From contig CALLPK010000043.1 in assembly GCA_938015415.1 (NCBI GenBank), positions 1 to 32,257 on the forward strand: DNA of 32,257 bases, written 5' to 3'. A program made the position numbers and the translations under genes. The notes beneath the pieces were generated by a model. That model was not told the origin of the DNA. It made no database searches and saw only the letters and a list, made by a program, of their open reading frames with translations. This DNA is from an uncultured Saprospiraceae bacterium (GTDB taxonomy: Bacteria > Bacteroidota > Bacteroidia > Chitinophagales > Saprospiraceae). Of the stretch, positions 16,435-24,819 are shown piece after piece (position 1 is the first letter of the stretch; each line of letters begins with the position of its first letter).

Positions 16435-16974
16435 ATGTTGGATGAAGATAAATTTTGGGACATAATTCATGAATCCATAGAAAAGTCAACTAATCAGAAA
16501 CAACAAAAAAATTACTTAAAGAGATTATTATTTAAATTATCAGCAATTGAATTAATAGGCTTTAGGTTACGTACAGATAAATTTCTTTTTGACTCTTACA
16601 CTTCTGAAATCTGGTGCGCTGGCTATCTAATGAATGGTGGATGTGGAGATGACGGATTTGAGTATTTTAGATGTTGGTTGATTTCAAGAGGTAAAAAAAC
16701 TTACTATGAAACCTTAAGAAATCCAGATTATTTGGTCAAAGAATTAATCGAAGGAGAAATTGAATATGAATTTGAGTCATTTTGGTATGTTGCAAATGAT
16801 GTATTTGAAGATAGGACACAAAAAAATCTTTATGACTATAGAGATTTAGATAAATTTAAAACAGTTGAAGCCAATTATATTGTTCCAGAGTTTACATGGG
16901 AAGAAGATGATAATGACTCTATGAGAAAAATATGTCCTCAATTATTTGAAAGACTTTGGGATGAAAAAAAGTGA
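16435..16974 (+). CDS. DUF4240 domain protein
   Basis: A 179-residue protein of the DUF4240 family, marked by MLDEDKFWDIIHES, SAIELIGFRLRTDKF, the WCAGYLMNGGCGDDGFEYF core and FRCWLISRGKKTYYETL. Function is unknown; the family is found beside WGR-domain and similar regulatory proteins (recalled, not checked). The start is set by an AAAGGAG Shine-Dalgarno sequence seven bases before the ATG at 16435, unusual in this window. The frame continues 15 codons upstream to an ATG at 16390, which lacks such a site. The gene is visibly more AT-rich than its neighbours, suggesting transfer. It lies 78 bases before the VWA/MoxR operon on the same strand and may or may not belong to it. Confidence 0.85.
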   Translation: MLDEDKFWDIIHESIEKSTNQKQQKNYLKRLLFKLSAIELIGFRLRTDKFLFDSYTSEIWCAGYLMNGGCGDDGFEYFRCWLISRGKKTYYETLRNPDYLVKELIEGEIEYEFESFWYVANDVFEDRTQKNLYDYRDLDKFKTVEANYIVPEFTWEEDDNDSMRKICPQLFERLWDEKK

Positions 16975-17052
16975 CTAACAAAGTATCGAATCAAATTGAT
17001 TATTCGTACATCGCGTCAAAAATGACATTAAAAATTTATTAATTGTAAAACC

Positions 17053-18309
17053 ATGCTCGACTCTATTTCCAAAATCAGCATTAAACTCCTCCTCGCAGAA
17101 CCTTTCTACGGACATTTCATGATGGGACTACCTAAAGAAATTTCCACCCAAACGGAAACCGCCGCCGTTGCACTCATGAATCGGCAAAATATAAAGCTAA
17201 TTGTCAACGCGGATTTTTGGAGTAAACTATCCGAAGATCATCGTTATGGACTGATCAAACACGAAATGCTACACATTGTCCTGAAGCATTTATTTACTAT
17301 GAAAAACTATGCGAACAAAACTCTTTTTAATATTGCGGCGGATTTGGTGGTAAATCAATATGTTGCGGTAGCACAATTACCGACGGGTGGCATTGTTTTG
17401 TACAATTTTGCTTACCTCGAGCCGATGTATGGTATTACCTTGGAAAAAGATAAAGACGTTGGTTACTATTACCGTCAACTGGACAAAACCATGAAGCAAA
17501 AACCAAAAATGCCCTTTGCTGATGCAGTAAATGAGTTGGGGCCTACGGGCAAAGATGGAACGGGTCAGTTAAGAATTAAAGATTTGCTCGACGGAGAAAA
17601 TGAGGCGTTACAGCGTCATAAATTTTGGGAAGAGTTTGAAAAAATGAGTGAAGGCGAAAGAAAAATCGCCGAATACCAAGCCAATCGAATTATTAAACAA
17701 ACCGCCGAACGGGTCAAACATAAGTACAAAAATTACGGAAACCTTCCTGCGGGACTGGCCGAAAAACTGGCTGAGATTCTTAAGGATATGGAGCCAAAGT
17801 TTAACTGGCGTCGTGTCTTGCGCTTGTTTGCTGCCTCCAGTAATAGCTCTTACATTAAAAATACCATCCGACGACCTTCGCGCCGCTATGGTACGGTTCC
17901 CGGAATAAAAATAAAACGTCGGAATCGCCTGCTGGTTGCCATTGATACTTCGGGCAGTATTCAGCAGCAAGAATTATTAGAATTTTTTTCCGAAATATAC
18001 TTTATCTGGCGGCAAGGCGCAGAAATTCAAATCGTAGAATGTGACACGCATATTCACAAAACGTACAATTATAAAGGAACACCTCCGGTCGAAGTGCACG
18101 GACGAGGAGGTACTTCCTTTGAGGCACCGATGATTTACGGAAATCAGGAATATCGCCCCGACGCACTTATCTATTTCACGGATGGCTACGCCCCGGTTCC
18201 AACTAATTTACCGCGCTTTCCCGTACTTTGGATTATCTCTTCCAATGGTATCAAAATAGAAGATAAAATATGGGATGAACTGCCAGGAAAGAAACTGAAA
18301 ATTGCTTAA
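17053..18309 (+). CDS. DUF2201-type protein: metallopeptidase-like N-terminus plus VWA domain
   Basis: A 418-residue cytosolic protein. The N-terminal part has HExxH as His70-Glu71-Met-Leu-His74 in LIKHEMLHIVLKH, followed by a helix with NIAADLVVNQY, as in the putative metallopeptidase domain of this family. A basic linker (about 200-290) leads to a VWA-like domain whose MIDAS begins Asp298-Thr-Ser-Gly-Ser in AIDTSGSI, with Thr in RGGTSFEAP and Asp in IYFTDGYAP completing the metal site. Such proteins are encoded next to MoxR AAA+ ATPases, as here (MoxR starts 69 bases downstream), and are thought to serve as the ATPase's adaptor or effector. First clear gene of the LRR-BRCT operon. Confidence 0.93.
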   Translation: MLDSISKISIKLLLAEPFYGHFMMGLPKEISTQTETAAVALMNRQNIKLIVNADFWSKLSEDHRYGLIKHEMLHIVLKHLFTMKNYANKTLFNIAADLVVNQYVAVAQLPTGGIVLYNFAYLEPMYGITLEKDKDVGYYYRQLDKTMKQKPKMPFADAVNELGPTGKDGTGQLRIKDLLDGENEALQRHKFWEEFEKMSEGERKIAEYQANRIIKQTAERVKHKYKNYGNLPAGLAEKLAEILKDMEPKFNWRRVLRLFAASSNSSYIKNTIRRPSRRYGTVPGIKIKRRNRLLVAIDTSGSIQQQELLEFFSEIYFIWRQGAEIQIVECDTHIHKTYNYKGTPPVEVHGRGGTSFEAPMIYGNQEYRPDALIYFTDGYAPVPTNLPRFPVLWIISSNGIKIEDKIWDELPGKKLKIA

Positions 18310-18339
18310 GGTAGGCTAATTAATAAATTTTTAAAAACC

Positions 18340-18374
18340 GATTAACTAATCCTCTGATTCACTAATTAACTAAA
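18340..18374. repeat. GATTAACTAAT / GATTCACTAATTAAC micro-repeat before the MoxR gene
   Basis: GATTAACTAAT at 18340-18350 and GATTCACTAATTAACTAA at 18356-18373 end five bases before the MoxR start codon. Likely a degenerate repeat of the same kind as those before other genes in the window; function unknown. Confidence 0.5.
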
Positions 18375-18378
18375 CAAA

Positions 18379-19491
18379 ATGTCAAATCAAAAACACAACT
18401 ACGTCTTTTACGGCACTACTTCCAATGCCACCGAAGTACAGAAATTTACAGAACATATTATTACCACCAACCTTAGTTCCGAAAAGCGGGGTCATAAAAA
18501 ATCTCCGATTTGTATTTGGGGAACCCACGGAATCGGGAAGACCGAAATGGTCCAGCAGATTGCCGAAGCGAAAGGCTATCAATGGGCCTATATTGCGCCC
18601 GCTCAATTTGAAGAAATGGGGGATTTGGTAGGAATGCCAGCCATTGAAAATGGTAAAACGGTATTCAGTAGTCCCGATTGGGTGCCAACGGGAGAGGGAC
18701 CGGGTATACTTTTAATTGACGATGTCAACCGGGCCGATGATCGGATCCTGCGGGGGATTATGCAGCTACTCCAAAACTACGAACTGGTCAGCTGGAAATT
18801 ACCACCACTCTGGCAAATTGTCCTTACGGCCAATCCGGACGGAGGAGATTATTCCGTTACGCCAATGGACAACGCCATGCTCACGCGGATGATGCACATT
18901 ACCATGAATTTTGATCCGAAGGCCTGGGCCGTCTGGGCCGAAAAGAATGAGGTGGATTCGCGTTGTATTAATTTTGTTTTGACCTATCCGGAAATAGCGC
19001 AGGGACAAAGAACCACGCCGCGTTCGCTGGTTCAGTTTTTTCAAAGCATCGAAAGTATCAAAGATTTTAGTGCTGAATTACCACTGATTCAGATGATGGG
19101 ATCTTCTTGTCTGGACGAAGAAACGGTAGCTTCTTTTATTTCTTTTATTCAGCAGAATCTCTCCGAATTGGTTACCTCCGAAGAAATTTTAAAAACGAAA
19201 AATTTTGAAAATAGTGTCTACAAACCACTGCGTGCCATTGTCCAGCAGGAAGTATTACGGGTAGACATTATCGCTACGCTTTGCACCAGAATGGTCAACT
19301 ATCTGACGCTCAACAATATTAAACCCAACAAAGACGAAATAAAAAATATTCAGTCTTTTATTAAAATGGATATCATTCCCAATGACCTGCGGTTGACTTT
19401 ATTACAGGATTTAGTGAGCTCCGAAAATACGGCCTTAAAAGGAGTAATGACAGATCCGGAAGTAGCGATGTTATTATTGAATAAAATGTAA
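18379..19491 (+). CDS. MoxR-type AAA+ ATPase
   Basis: A 370-residue AAA+ ATPase of the MoxR/DnaK-helper group. Walker A is GTHGIGKT (residues 48-55), Walker B LLIDDVNRAD (111-120) with Asp114-Asp115, sensor 1 is in WQIVLTANPDGG, and an arginine-finger-like region follows (NAMLTRMMHI). MoxR proteins work with VWA partners as chaperone-like machines that remodel or metallate targets; the VWA gene lies immediately upstream. The C-terminal 150 residues are helical. The LRR-BRCT genes follow, so the ATPase may act on them or with them; this is inference from position. Confidence 0.93.
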   Translation: MSNQKHNYVFYGTTSNATEVQKFTEHIITTNLSSEKRGHKKSPICIWGTHGIGKTEMVQQIAEAKGYQWAYIAPAQFEEMGDLVGMPAIENGKTVFSSPDWVPTGEGPGILLIDDVNRADDRILRGIMQLLQNYELVSWKLPPLWQIVLTANPDGGDYSVTPMDNAMLTRMMHITMNFDPKAWAVWAEKNEVDSRCINFVLTYPEIAQGQRTTPRSLVQFFQSIESIKDFSAELPLIQMMGSSCLDEETVASFISFIQQNLSELVTSEEILKTKNFENSVYKPLRAIVQQEVLRVDIIATLCTRMVNYLTLNNIKPNKDEIKNIQSFIKMDIIPNDLRLTLLQDLVSSENTALKGVMTDPEVAMLLLNKM

Positions 19492-19494
19492 AAA

Positions 19495-19575
19495 AAAGGG
19501 ATGGTCCCTTTAAGTGTGTCTGCGGGTTAGGCTTCCATTAGGATTTGAGGTGCGGGAGGAAAAGAGATACACTTA
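19495..19575 (+). promoter_or_regulatory. Structured stretch between MoxR and the first LRR-BRCT gene
   Basis: Just after the MoxR stop, AAAGGGA and TCCCTTT (19495-19511) form a 7-bp stem with a TGG loop but no T-run. TAAGTGTGTCT (19511-19521) can then pair with AGATACACTTA (19565-19575) with one mismatch, enclosing a 43-base G-rich part. The end of this fold lies 27 bases before the ATG at 19603. It could partly attenuate or control translation of the downstream genes. No known riboswitch is recognised. Confidence 0.4.
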
Positions 19576-19602
19576 ACTGAACACCCTCTAAAATCTTAAG
19601 CT

Positions 19603-22398
19603 ATGCTGGAACAGATTGAATATGACCGGACGACGACGACCGGATATTTTTTTAGAGACCGGGACGGGTTGGTGGAGCATCTGAACGTGGAGCATCCTAT
19701 GGAATTATCCGGTTATCTTAAAATTATGCCGAAGCTTCGTTCTGCTAAATTTTTGTTCAATAAGTCGGCCTATAAAAAAGCGTTTGATCAGGAAGCGCAG
19801 TTGATTCATTTTTTAGAAAATACACAGTTGACCCGTTTGGAAATTGTTGGATCGCACCAGCTAACGGAGTTGCCGAAGATACTACTCGAACATCCTTTGC
19901 GTAGTTTGAAAATTACCAATTGTCCCAACCTTACTTCGGTCGCCGAAATACTTCCGCATCTGGAAGAGCTTGTTGTTTTGTCCATCACCGGAAAATCAAT
20001 TCATTTGGGTGAACGGTTTCCAATTTTACCGAAGTTAAAAAGCCTGACGCTAAATCTAAAAGAGGTAAGTTCTCTCAAACAACTTTCGCTTTGTTACCAA
20101 CTAGAAGAATTATTTTTAAATGGATTGATCGATGAGACTTTACCAGAGGATATGTCCCGGTTACAAAACTTAAAAACGGTTAATTTTCAACGACTCGAAA
20201 ATTTAAAAACACTCCCAGCTTTTGCCGCTGCAGAAAATTTAGAAACCTTACACCTCATGGTGCTGCCTGCCATGACGCGGATGGAAGTCGATTTTTCGCG
20301 AATGCACAAATTACAAAATTTTAAAATTGTCCACGCGGGAAAAAAGCAAGCGACTTTTACATTGCCGGATAGCTTATCGGAATGTAAAAAATTAAAAAAT
20401 CTGACCTTGGTGTCTATCCCGGTTTCCAGCTTGCCCCGTGATTTGAAAGACCTGCAAAGTCTGGAAAATATCAGTCTGGTCGACCTGCCAATTGAGGAGA
20501 TACCCGAGATGTTTAAAGACCTGCCGGAGCTGAGTTATCTGCAAATTTCCGACTGTGCAAAGGTCGAAAAAATACCAATGTCTGTTCAGTATTTAAAAGG
20601 GTTAAAATATTTTCAAGTAAAAGGATTGTCAAGCCTGGAGGAATTAGCAGTAGATTTTTATCCGCTGGAAAATTTGGAATCACTGACTATCGAAAATTGT
20701 GCTGCGCTGAAAAAAATAGATTCCTCTCTGGCACAAAATACCCAGATCAAAAAAATATCCTTGACCACGCTTCCTCAATTAAACGAATTACCACCGCTCG
20801 GTCGTCGAAATTTACGTTTAGAACAATTAGGAATGCGGGATTTACCGAAATTGACCAGCTTGCCAGACTCCTTCACCTCTTTGCCCGCTTTAACGCAAAT
20901 AAGTGCATTCGCTATTGGAATAGAACTATTGCCAAATGGTATGGATGCACTAAAAACACTGAATCGGCTGGAATTATATGCAGAAAACCTTTCCTATTTA
21001 CCACCCGAAATTGCCAACCTGGATACGCTTAACCGGTTTACTTTGGGAACAAATTTCACAAAAAAAGATGAAAAAATTCTAACCATTCAGGATCTCTATC
21101 CAAACTTAAATAAGCTGGAAGGAAACGAGGTTAAACGTGCAATTTTATACTGGATTGGCAACGGATATACGGTATTGCCACTAACGAATGAGTTGAAAGA
21201 AAATACGTTTAGGGCACTTCATTGGTCCGTAAAAAATTTACATCTTTTATTGCTTTCGCGTATCCATTTTTTTAATGTAGGTCAGCAGAACATTACGGCA
21301 AAAGATTTGACGAAAAATAAAAAGGTATGGATTAATGGTACCCTGGCGGGTAACAAAACAATGTTTAAAAATAAACTAAAGGAGTTGGGACTGAAAGTAG
21401 AAAGTAAGTTCTCGGATAAAACAGAACTCGTGGTCGTAGGCAGGAAACCCGCTATTCCGGAAGGGATATTTGCACGGCCTTTACAATTTGTTTCGCAACT
21501 GGAAATGGAAGCGATTTTTAAAATAGAGAGCCCGGGATTACTACAAAAAGAAGATGTTCCTGCTGACTTTATTTATAACCTTCAGCAATTACTCTGGTCC
21601 GCCGATTCACAAAACGAAGCGGTCGCATTAGAACTGGTCAAGGCCAACGGATTACCGGAAAGGGTGGAAGAAGACTTTTTGTTGGTAGCTAAAATTTGTA
21701 AAGATAAAAATCTTAAAAATAGAATTCGGACTTTTCTGAAAGGCAGAGTTTCGGAAGCTAAACAAAAAGCAATCACGACCGGGTCTGCTCCTTTTTCGAT
21801 TGAAAAATTAAGCCGTGTTTTACCGCCAGAATCACTGGCAAAAATGTACTACGCAGAATTTCGACGTACCAAAAAATCAGATCCTAAATTTTTTAGACAC
21901 GACGATGGTACCCACCCGGGAAGATCAGAAATGTTTGCAGGATTACTTCCTGAGTTTTTAAATAATTACGGATTTTTAAAGAATCATTTACCATTATTGG
22001 AGGAAGAATATAATCTTATTTTTTCGCAGCCCGGATTTTTGGGTAACCTCAAAAGGGTACGTATTGATTTAAAAAATTGTACGAAGATTCCGAAAAAAAT
22101 GCTGGAGCATATCGATACACTAAAAATGTTGGAGTTAACCATCAATGAGAAATTTGCGGTAGACTCGGTTTATGCTCTAAGTAAAATTAATACACTACAT
22201 TTGAATGGGGATACGGGAACCATTCCTGCGGGGATAGCAAATCTGACGCGACTTCATACGCTTTTTGTGTATAGTAATAAACCAATTATTCTTTCGGAGG
22301 ACCTTATTACTTTGAAAAAATTAAGAACTTTACATGTTTATCCAAAATTGGAAAATCGCGAATACTTTGTAGAACATTTGCCTCATTTATTTAAATAG
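19603..22398 (+). CDS. Large leucine-rich-repeat protein with BRCT-like domain (paralogue A)
   Basis: A 931-residue cytosolic protein with no signal peptide or membrane segment. Residues about 75-500 are degenerate leucine-rich repeats (LTRLEIVGSHQLTELPKIL, LKNLTLVSIPVSSLPRDL and others, about 23 residues each). At about 570-650 there is a BRCT-like domain: KVWINGTLAGNKTMFKNKL, then LGLKVESKFSDKTELVVVG. Next come a helical part (about 655-760), a module with RRTKKSDPKFF and DDGTHP (Asp767-Pro772), and a short C-terminal repeat set (about 815-931). The next gene, four bases on, has the same BRCT and DDGTHP parts. Likely a DNA- or protein-binding regulator working with the MoxR/VWA pair; the actual function is unknown. 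Confidence 0.85.
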   Translation: MLEQIEYDRTTTTGYFFRDRDGLVEHLNVEHPMELSGYLKIMPKLRSAKFLFNKSAYKKAFDQEAQLIHFLENTQLTRLEIVGSHQLTELPKILLEHPLRSLKITNCPNLTSVAEILPHLEELVVLSITGKSIHLGERFPILPKLKSLTLNLKEVSSLKQLSLCYQLEELFLNGLIDETLPEDMSRLQNLKTVNFQRLENLKTLPAFAAAENLETLHLMVLPAMTRMEVDFSRMHKLQNFKIVHAGKKQATFTLPDSLSECKKLKNLTLVSIPVSSLPRDLKDLQSLENISLVDLPIEEIPEMFKDLPELSYLQISDCAKVEKIPMSVQYLKGLKYFQVKGLSSLEELAVDFYPLENLESLTIENCAALKKIDSSLAQNTQIKKISLTTLPQLNELPPLGRRNLRLEQLGMRDLPKLTSLPDSFTSLPALTQISAFAIGIELLPNGMDALKTLNRLELYAENLSYLPPEIANLDTLNRFTLGTNFTKKDEKILTIQDLYPNLNKLEGNEVKRAILYWIGNGYTVLPLTNELKENTFRALHWSVKNLHLLLLSRIHFFNVGQQNITAKDLTKNKKVWINGTLAGNKTMFKNKLKELGLKVESKFSDKTELVVVGRKPAIPEGIFARPLQFVSQLEMEAIFKIESPGLLQKEDVPADFIYNLQQLLWSADSQNEAVALELVKANGLPERVEEDFLLVAKICKDKNLKNRIRTFLKGRVSEAKQKAITTGSAPFSIEKLSRVLPPESLAKMYYAEFRRTKKSDPKFFRHDDGTHPGRSEMFAGLLPEFLNNYGFLKNHLPLLEEEYNLIFSQPGFLGNLKRVRIDLKNCTKIPKKMLEHIDTLKMLELTINEKFAVDSVYALSKINTLHLNGDTGTIPAGIANLTRLHTLFVYSNKPIILSEDLITLKKLRTLHVYPKLENREYFVEHLPHLFK

Positions 22399-22402
22399 AA
22401 AT

Positions 22403-24724
22403 ATGAATCCGTCAGAGCAAGCGCAAACCGAACAAAAAATACTGGAATTGATTTACAGCGGCCCCGGCCCCAACGATGCGTTGGTACTGGAAATGTTGAA
22501 AAATAGCCCTTACAATCAACGTTTTGCGGGGCCATTAATGACCATTGCATTAACCACCAAAAGTGAACAATTGGCCGCAGATGTGATCGAATTTCTCACG
22601 CCCCGTACGCCAGATCAGCAAATTCAAAAAATTAAAGAATCGGTTAAGCGCAATAACTATTCAGTCTACGAACATTATCTGCAAACTGATTTTGATCGTT
22701 CGCTGGTGGTTGATATTTTGTATACCGATTTTCGGCGATCGGGAAATTCTTATTTTGAATTTTTAAAAGTAGACGATGGAACACATCCAGATCGAAAAAG
22801 AATTTTTCAAACTTTTTTGGAGTTGTTTTCCAATCGTAATGGGTATGTAACCATTCCGTTCTTACTGCCCGATGAATTGGCTATTTATTTAGAGAAAATT
22901 TTTGAAAATTATCCGTCTCGTCCTTTTCATGATCTGATTATTCATAGTCCCGCTACGACTCAATTACCCGATTATGTTTTTACCCGATCTTTTAGGAGAG
23001 TGGTGCTCAACGCAACCTTACCCCAAGGCCAGACACCATTTCCAGACTTTATTTTTAAATTGAAAGGAGTGGAAAATATGCAAATATTTATCCAACCCAA
23101 TATGGAGATTCCTACCGACTGGAGTAATCTGGATAAATTGCGCGAACTACGAATCAATGGAAAAGGAAAAGTTTTTGACGACCTTTCTTTTATCCATAGT
23201 CTGCCTAAATTGAAATCTCTTTTCATGTCAGATCATTTTATAAAATCTCCTTACCAACTAATTTCAAAAAAACAAATTCCAATATTATCTCGTCCAAAAT
23301 TTGCTACACAAACAGGATACGAAGATCGAATGAATGATTACAAATTATTTGCCTTGCCCCTGGAGAGGGTGCTAAGCATTGGCGCTGCTTTAGGAAAATC
23401 TAAATTAGAACAAGCTGAAAAAGAACGTTTTTTTCGGGTGATTACCAAAGTGAAAAGGTTAAAGGATTTACCCGCTTTTTCAGTGGACGATTTATTAGCG
23501 CTGATGAATATGAGCCATATTGATTTACGGACGATTTTACAAAAACAATTACAGGACATCAGCACCCGGGAAAAAAATATAGATTCCCTTGGAATCAGTT
23601 CTCAGTTATACCTGGCCGGAACACCGGGTCGTAAAAAAACGGAGATCAAAGAAAAAATGGGAATGCTGAAAATTCCTCTGGCGACTAAATTTTCTGATCA
23701 GGTAACGCACGTAGTCGTCGGAAAAAATCCCCGCGAATACGAAGCATTGCAGAATGGACATTTTAAAATTATTTCAGAATCTGATCTTTACGAACGCTTC
23801 AAATCTGACGCGCCGGGGTTTATTGTCGCCGCCGTAGATACGGGTAAACTGGATATTCACAATAACCTATTGCCATTGCTGGAAAGTGACCAGTCTGCGA
23901 ATATTATGGTCGGCATGGAGATGCTCAAAAATGGAGGAGTCCCGGAAGAACTAATTGATACCATACTGGTCATCTATAAGTCTTGCCCGGATGCCAAAGT
24001 AAGAGGGGTTGCAAAAAAACTTTTAGATCGAAACGCGCTTAAAGAATACCTACCCGTCATTGCGGACGCTCAACGGTTTACCGGATTGACGGGCAACGTA
24101 AAAGCGCAGGAGATCAATAAAAAACTGGAGAAATTGGCGCGGAGTACTTCCCGGGCGGCGGCGGCCAAATTATCCCTGCTTTTTCATAAACGCTACAAAA
24201 AAGGATTACGTTACGTACTCTATCATTTTCATCAACCTTGTCCCGAACGAACAGCCGCATTGCAGGCGTTAATGGAAGGTACCCACCTCAACTACCGGGC
24301 GGGATTAGGCTTTAAAGACTGGCGAGGGAAAGATCCCGAAACCACTACTTTTTTCAATATGAAAACACCCGCAAAATTTCCGGTCGATATCGTAGAACAT
24401 GTACCGTTGATCGAAACTGCTGATTTTCACAATTGTAAATTTACGTCTCTTCCCGTCAATTTTGGCGACCTTAAGGACTTAAAAAAGATAGATCTTTCTT
24501 TTAATTTTTTAGGAAGTATTCCAAAGTCTGTACAAAACATGAAACAATTAACGCACTTGAACTTACAAATGAATAATTTTAAAACCTTCCCCTCTACGCT
24601 CCTGGCGATGACCCAATTGCGAGTTTTGGACCTGCGTTTTAATCGACTTAAAAATGATCCGAATCCGCTGGAAATTTCACAAGAGGTGAAGGCGGCTTTG
24701 CCAAACTGTGAAATCCTGGCCTAG
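22403..24724 (+). CDS. LRR protein with BRCT-like domain (paralogue B)
   Basis: A 773-residue partner of the preceding protein. The order differs. The shared DDGTHP module comes first (RRSGNSYFEFL, Asp124 in DDGTHPDRKRIF), followed by a short repeat-like region (about 180-300), a BRCT-like domain (about 395-470, QLYLAGTPGRKKTEIKEKMG and FSDQVTHVVVGKNP), a helical HEAT-like part (about 480-600), and true leucine-rich repeats at the C-terminus (about 675-765, LKKIDLSFNFLGSIPKSV, LTHLNLQMNNFKTFPSTL). A second, weaker EGTH-containing segment lies near residue 630. The four-base gap to the upstream stop indicates translational coupling. Duplication and rearrangement from a common ancestor is likely. 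Confidence 0.85.
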   Translation: MNPSEQAQTEQKILELIYSGPGPNDALVLEMLKNSPYNQRFAGPLMTIALTTKSEQLAADVIEFLTPRTPDQQIQKIKESVKRNNYSVYEHYLQTDFDRSLVVDILYTDFRRSGNSYFEFLKVDDGTHPDRKRIFQTFLELFSNRNGYVTIPFLLPDELAIYLEKIFENYPSRPFHDLIIHSPATTQLPDYVFTRSFRRVVLNATLPQGQTPFPDFIFKLKGVENMQIFIQPNMEIPTDWSNLDKLRELRINGKGKVFDDLSFIHSLPKLKSLFMSDHFIKSPYQLISKKQIPILSRPKFATQTGYEDRMNDYKLFALPLERVLSIGAALGKSKLEQAEKERFFRVITKVKRLKDLPAFSVDDLLALMNMSHIDLRTILQKQLQDISTREKNIDSLGISSQLYLAGTPGRKKTEIKEKMGMLKIPLATKFSDQVTHVVVGKNPREYEALQNGHFKIISESDLYERFKSDAPGFIVAAVDTGKLDIHNNLLPLLESDQSANIMVGMEMLKNGGVPEELIDTILVIYKSCPDAKVRGVAKKLLDRNALKEYLPVIADAQRFTGLTGNVKAQEINKKLEKLARSTSRAAAAKLSLLFHKRYKKGLRYVLYHFHQPCPERTAALQALMEGTHLNYRAGLGFKDWRGKDPETTTFFNMKTPAKFPVDIVEHVPLIETADFHNCKFTSLPVNFGDLKDLKKIDLSFNFLGSIPKSVQNMKQLTHLNLQMNNFKTFPSTLLAMTQLRVLDLRFNRLKNDPNPLEISQEVKAALPNCEILA

Positions 24725-24819
24725 AATAAGATTAACACCTGTGGAATTATTGTCTCAATTTTTGTGTTACAAGTAATACAAATACGTAATTTTTAAACAG
24801 CCTCTAAAATTTAAAACAC

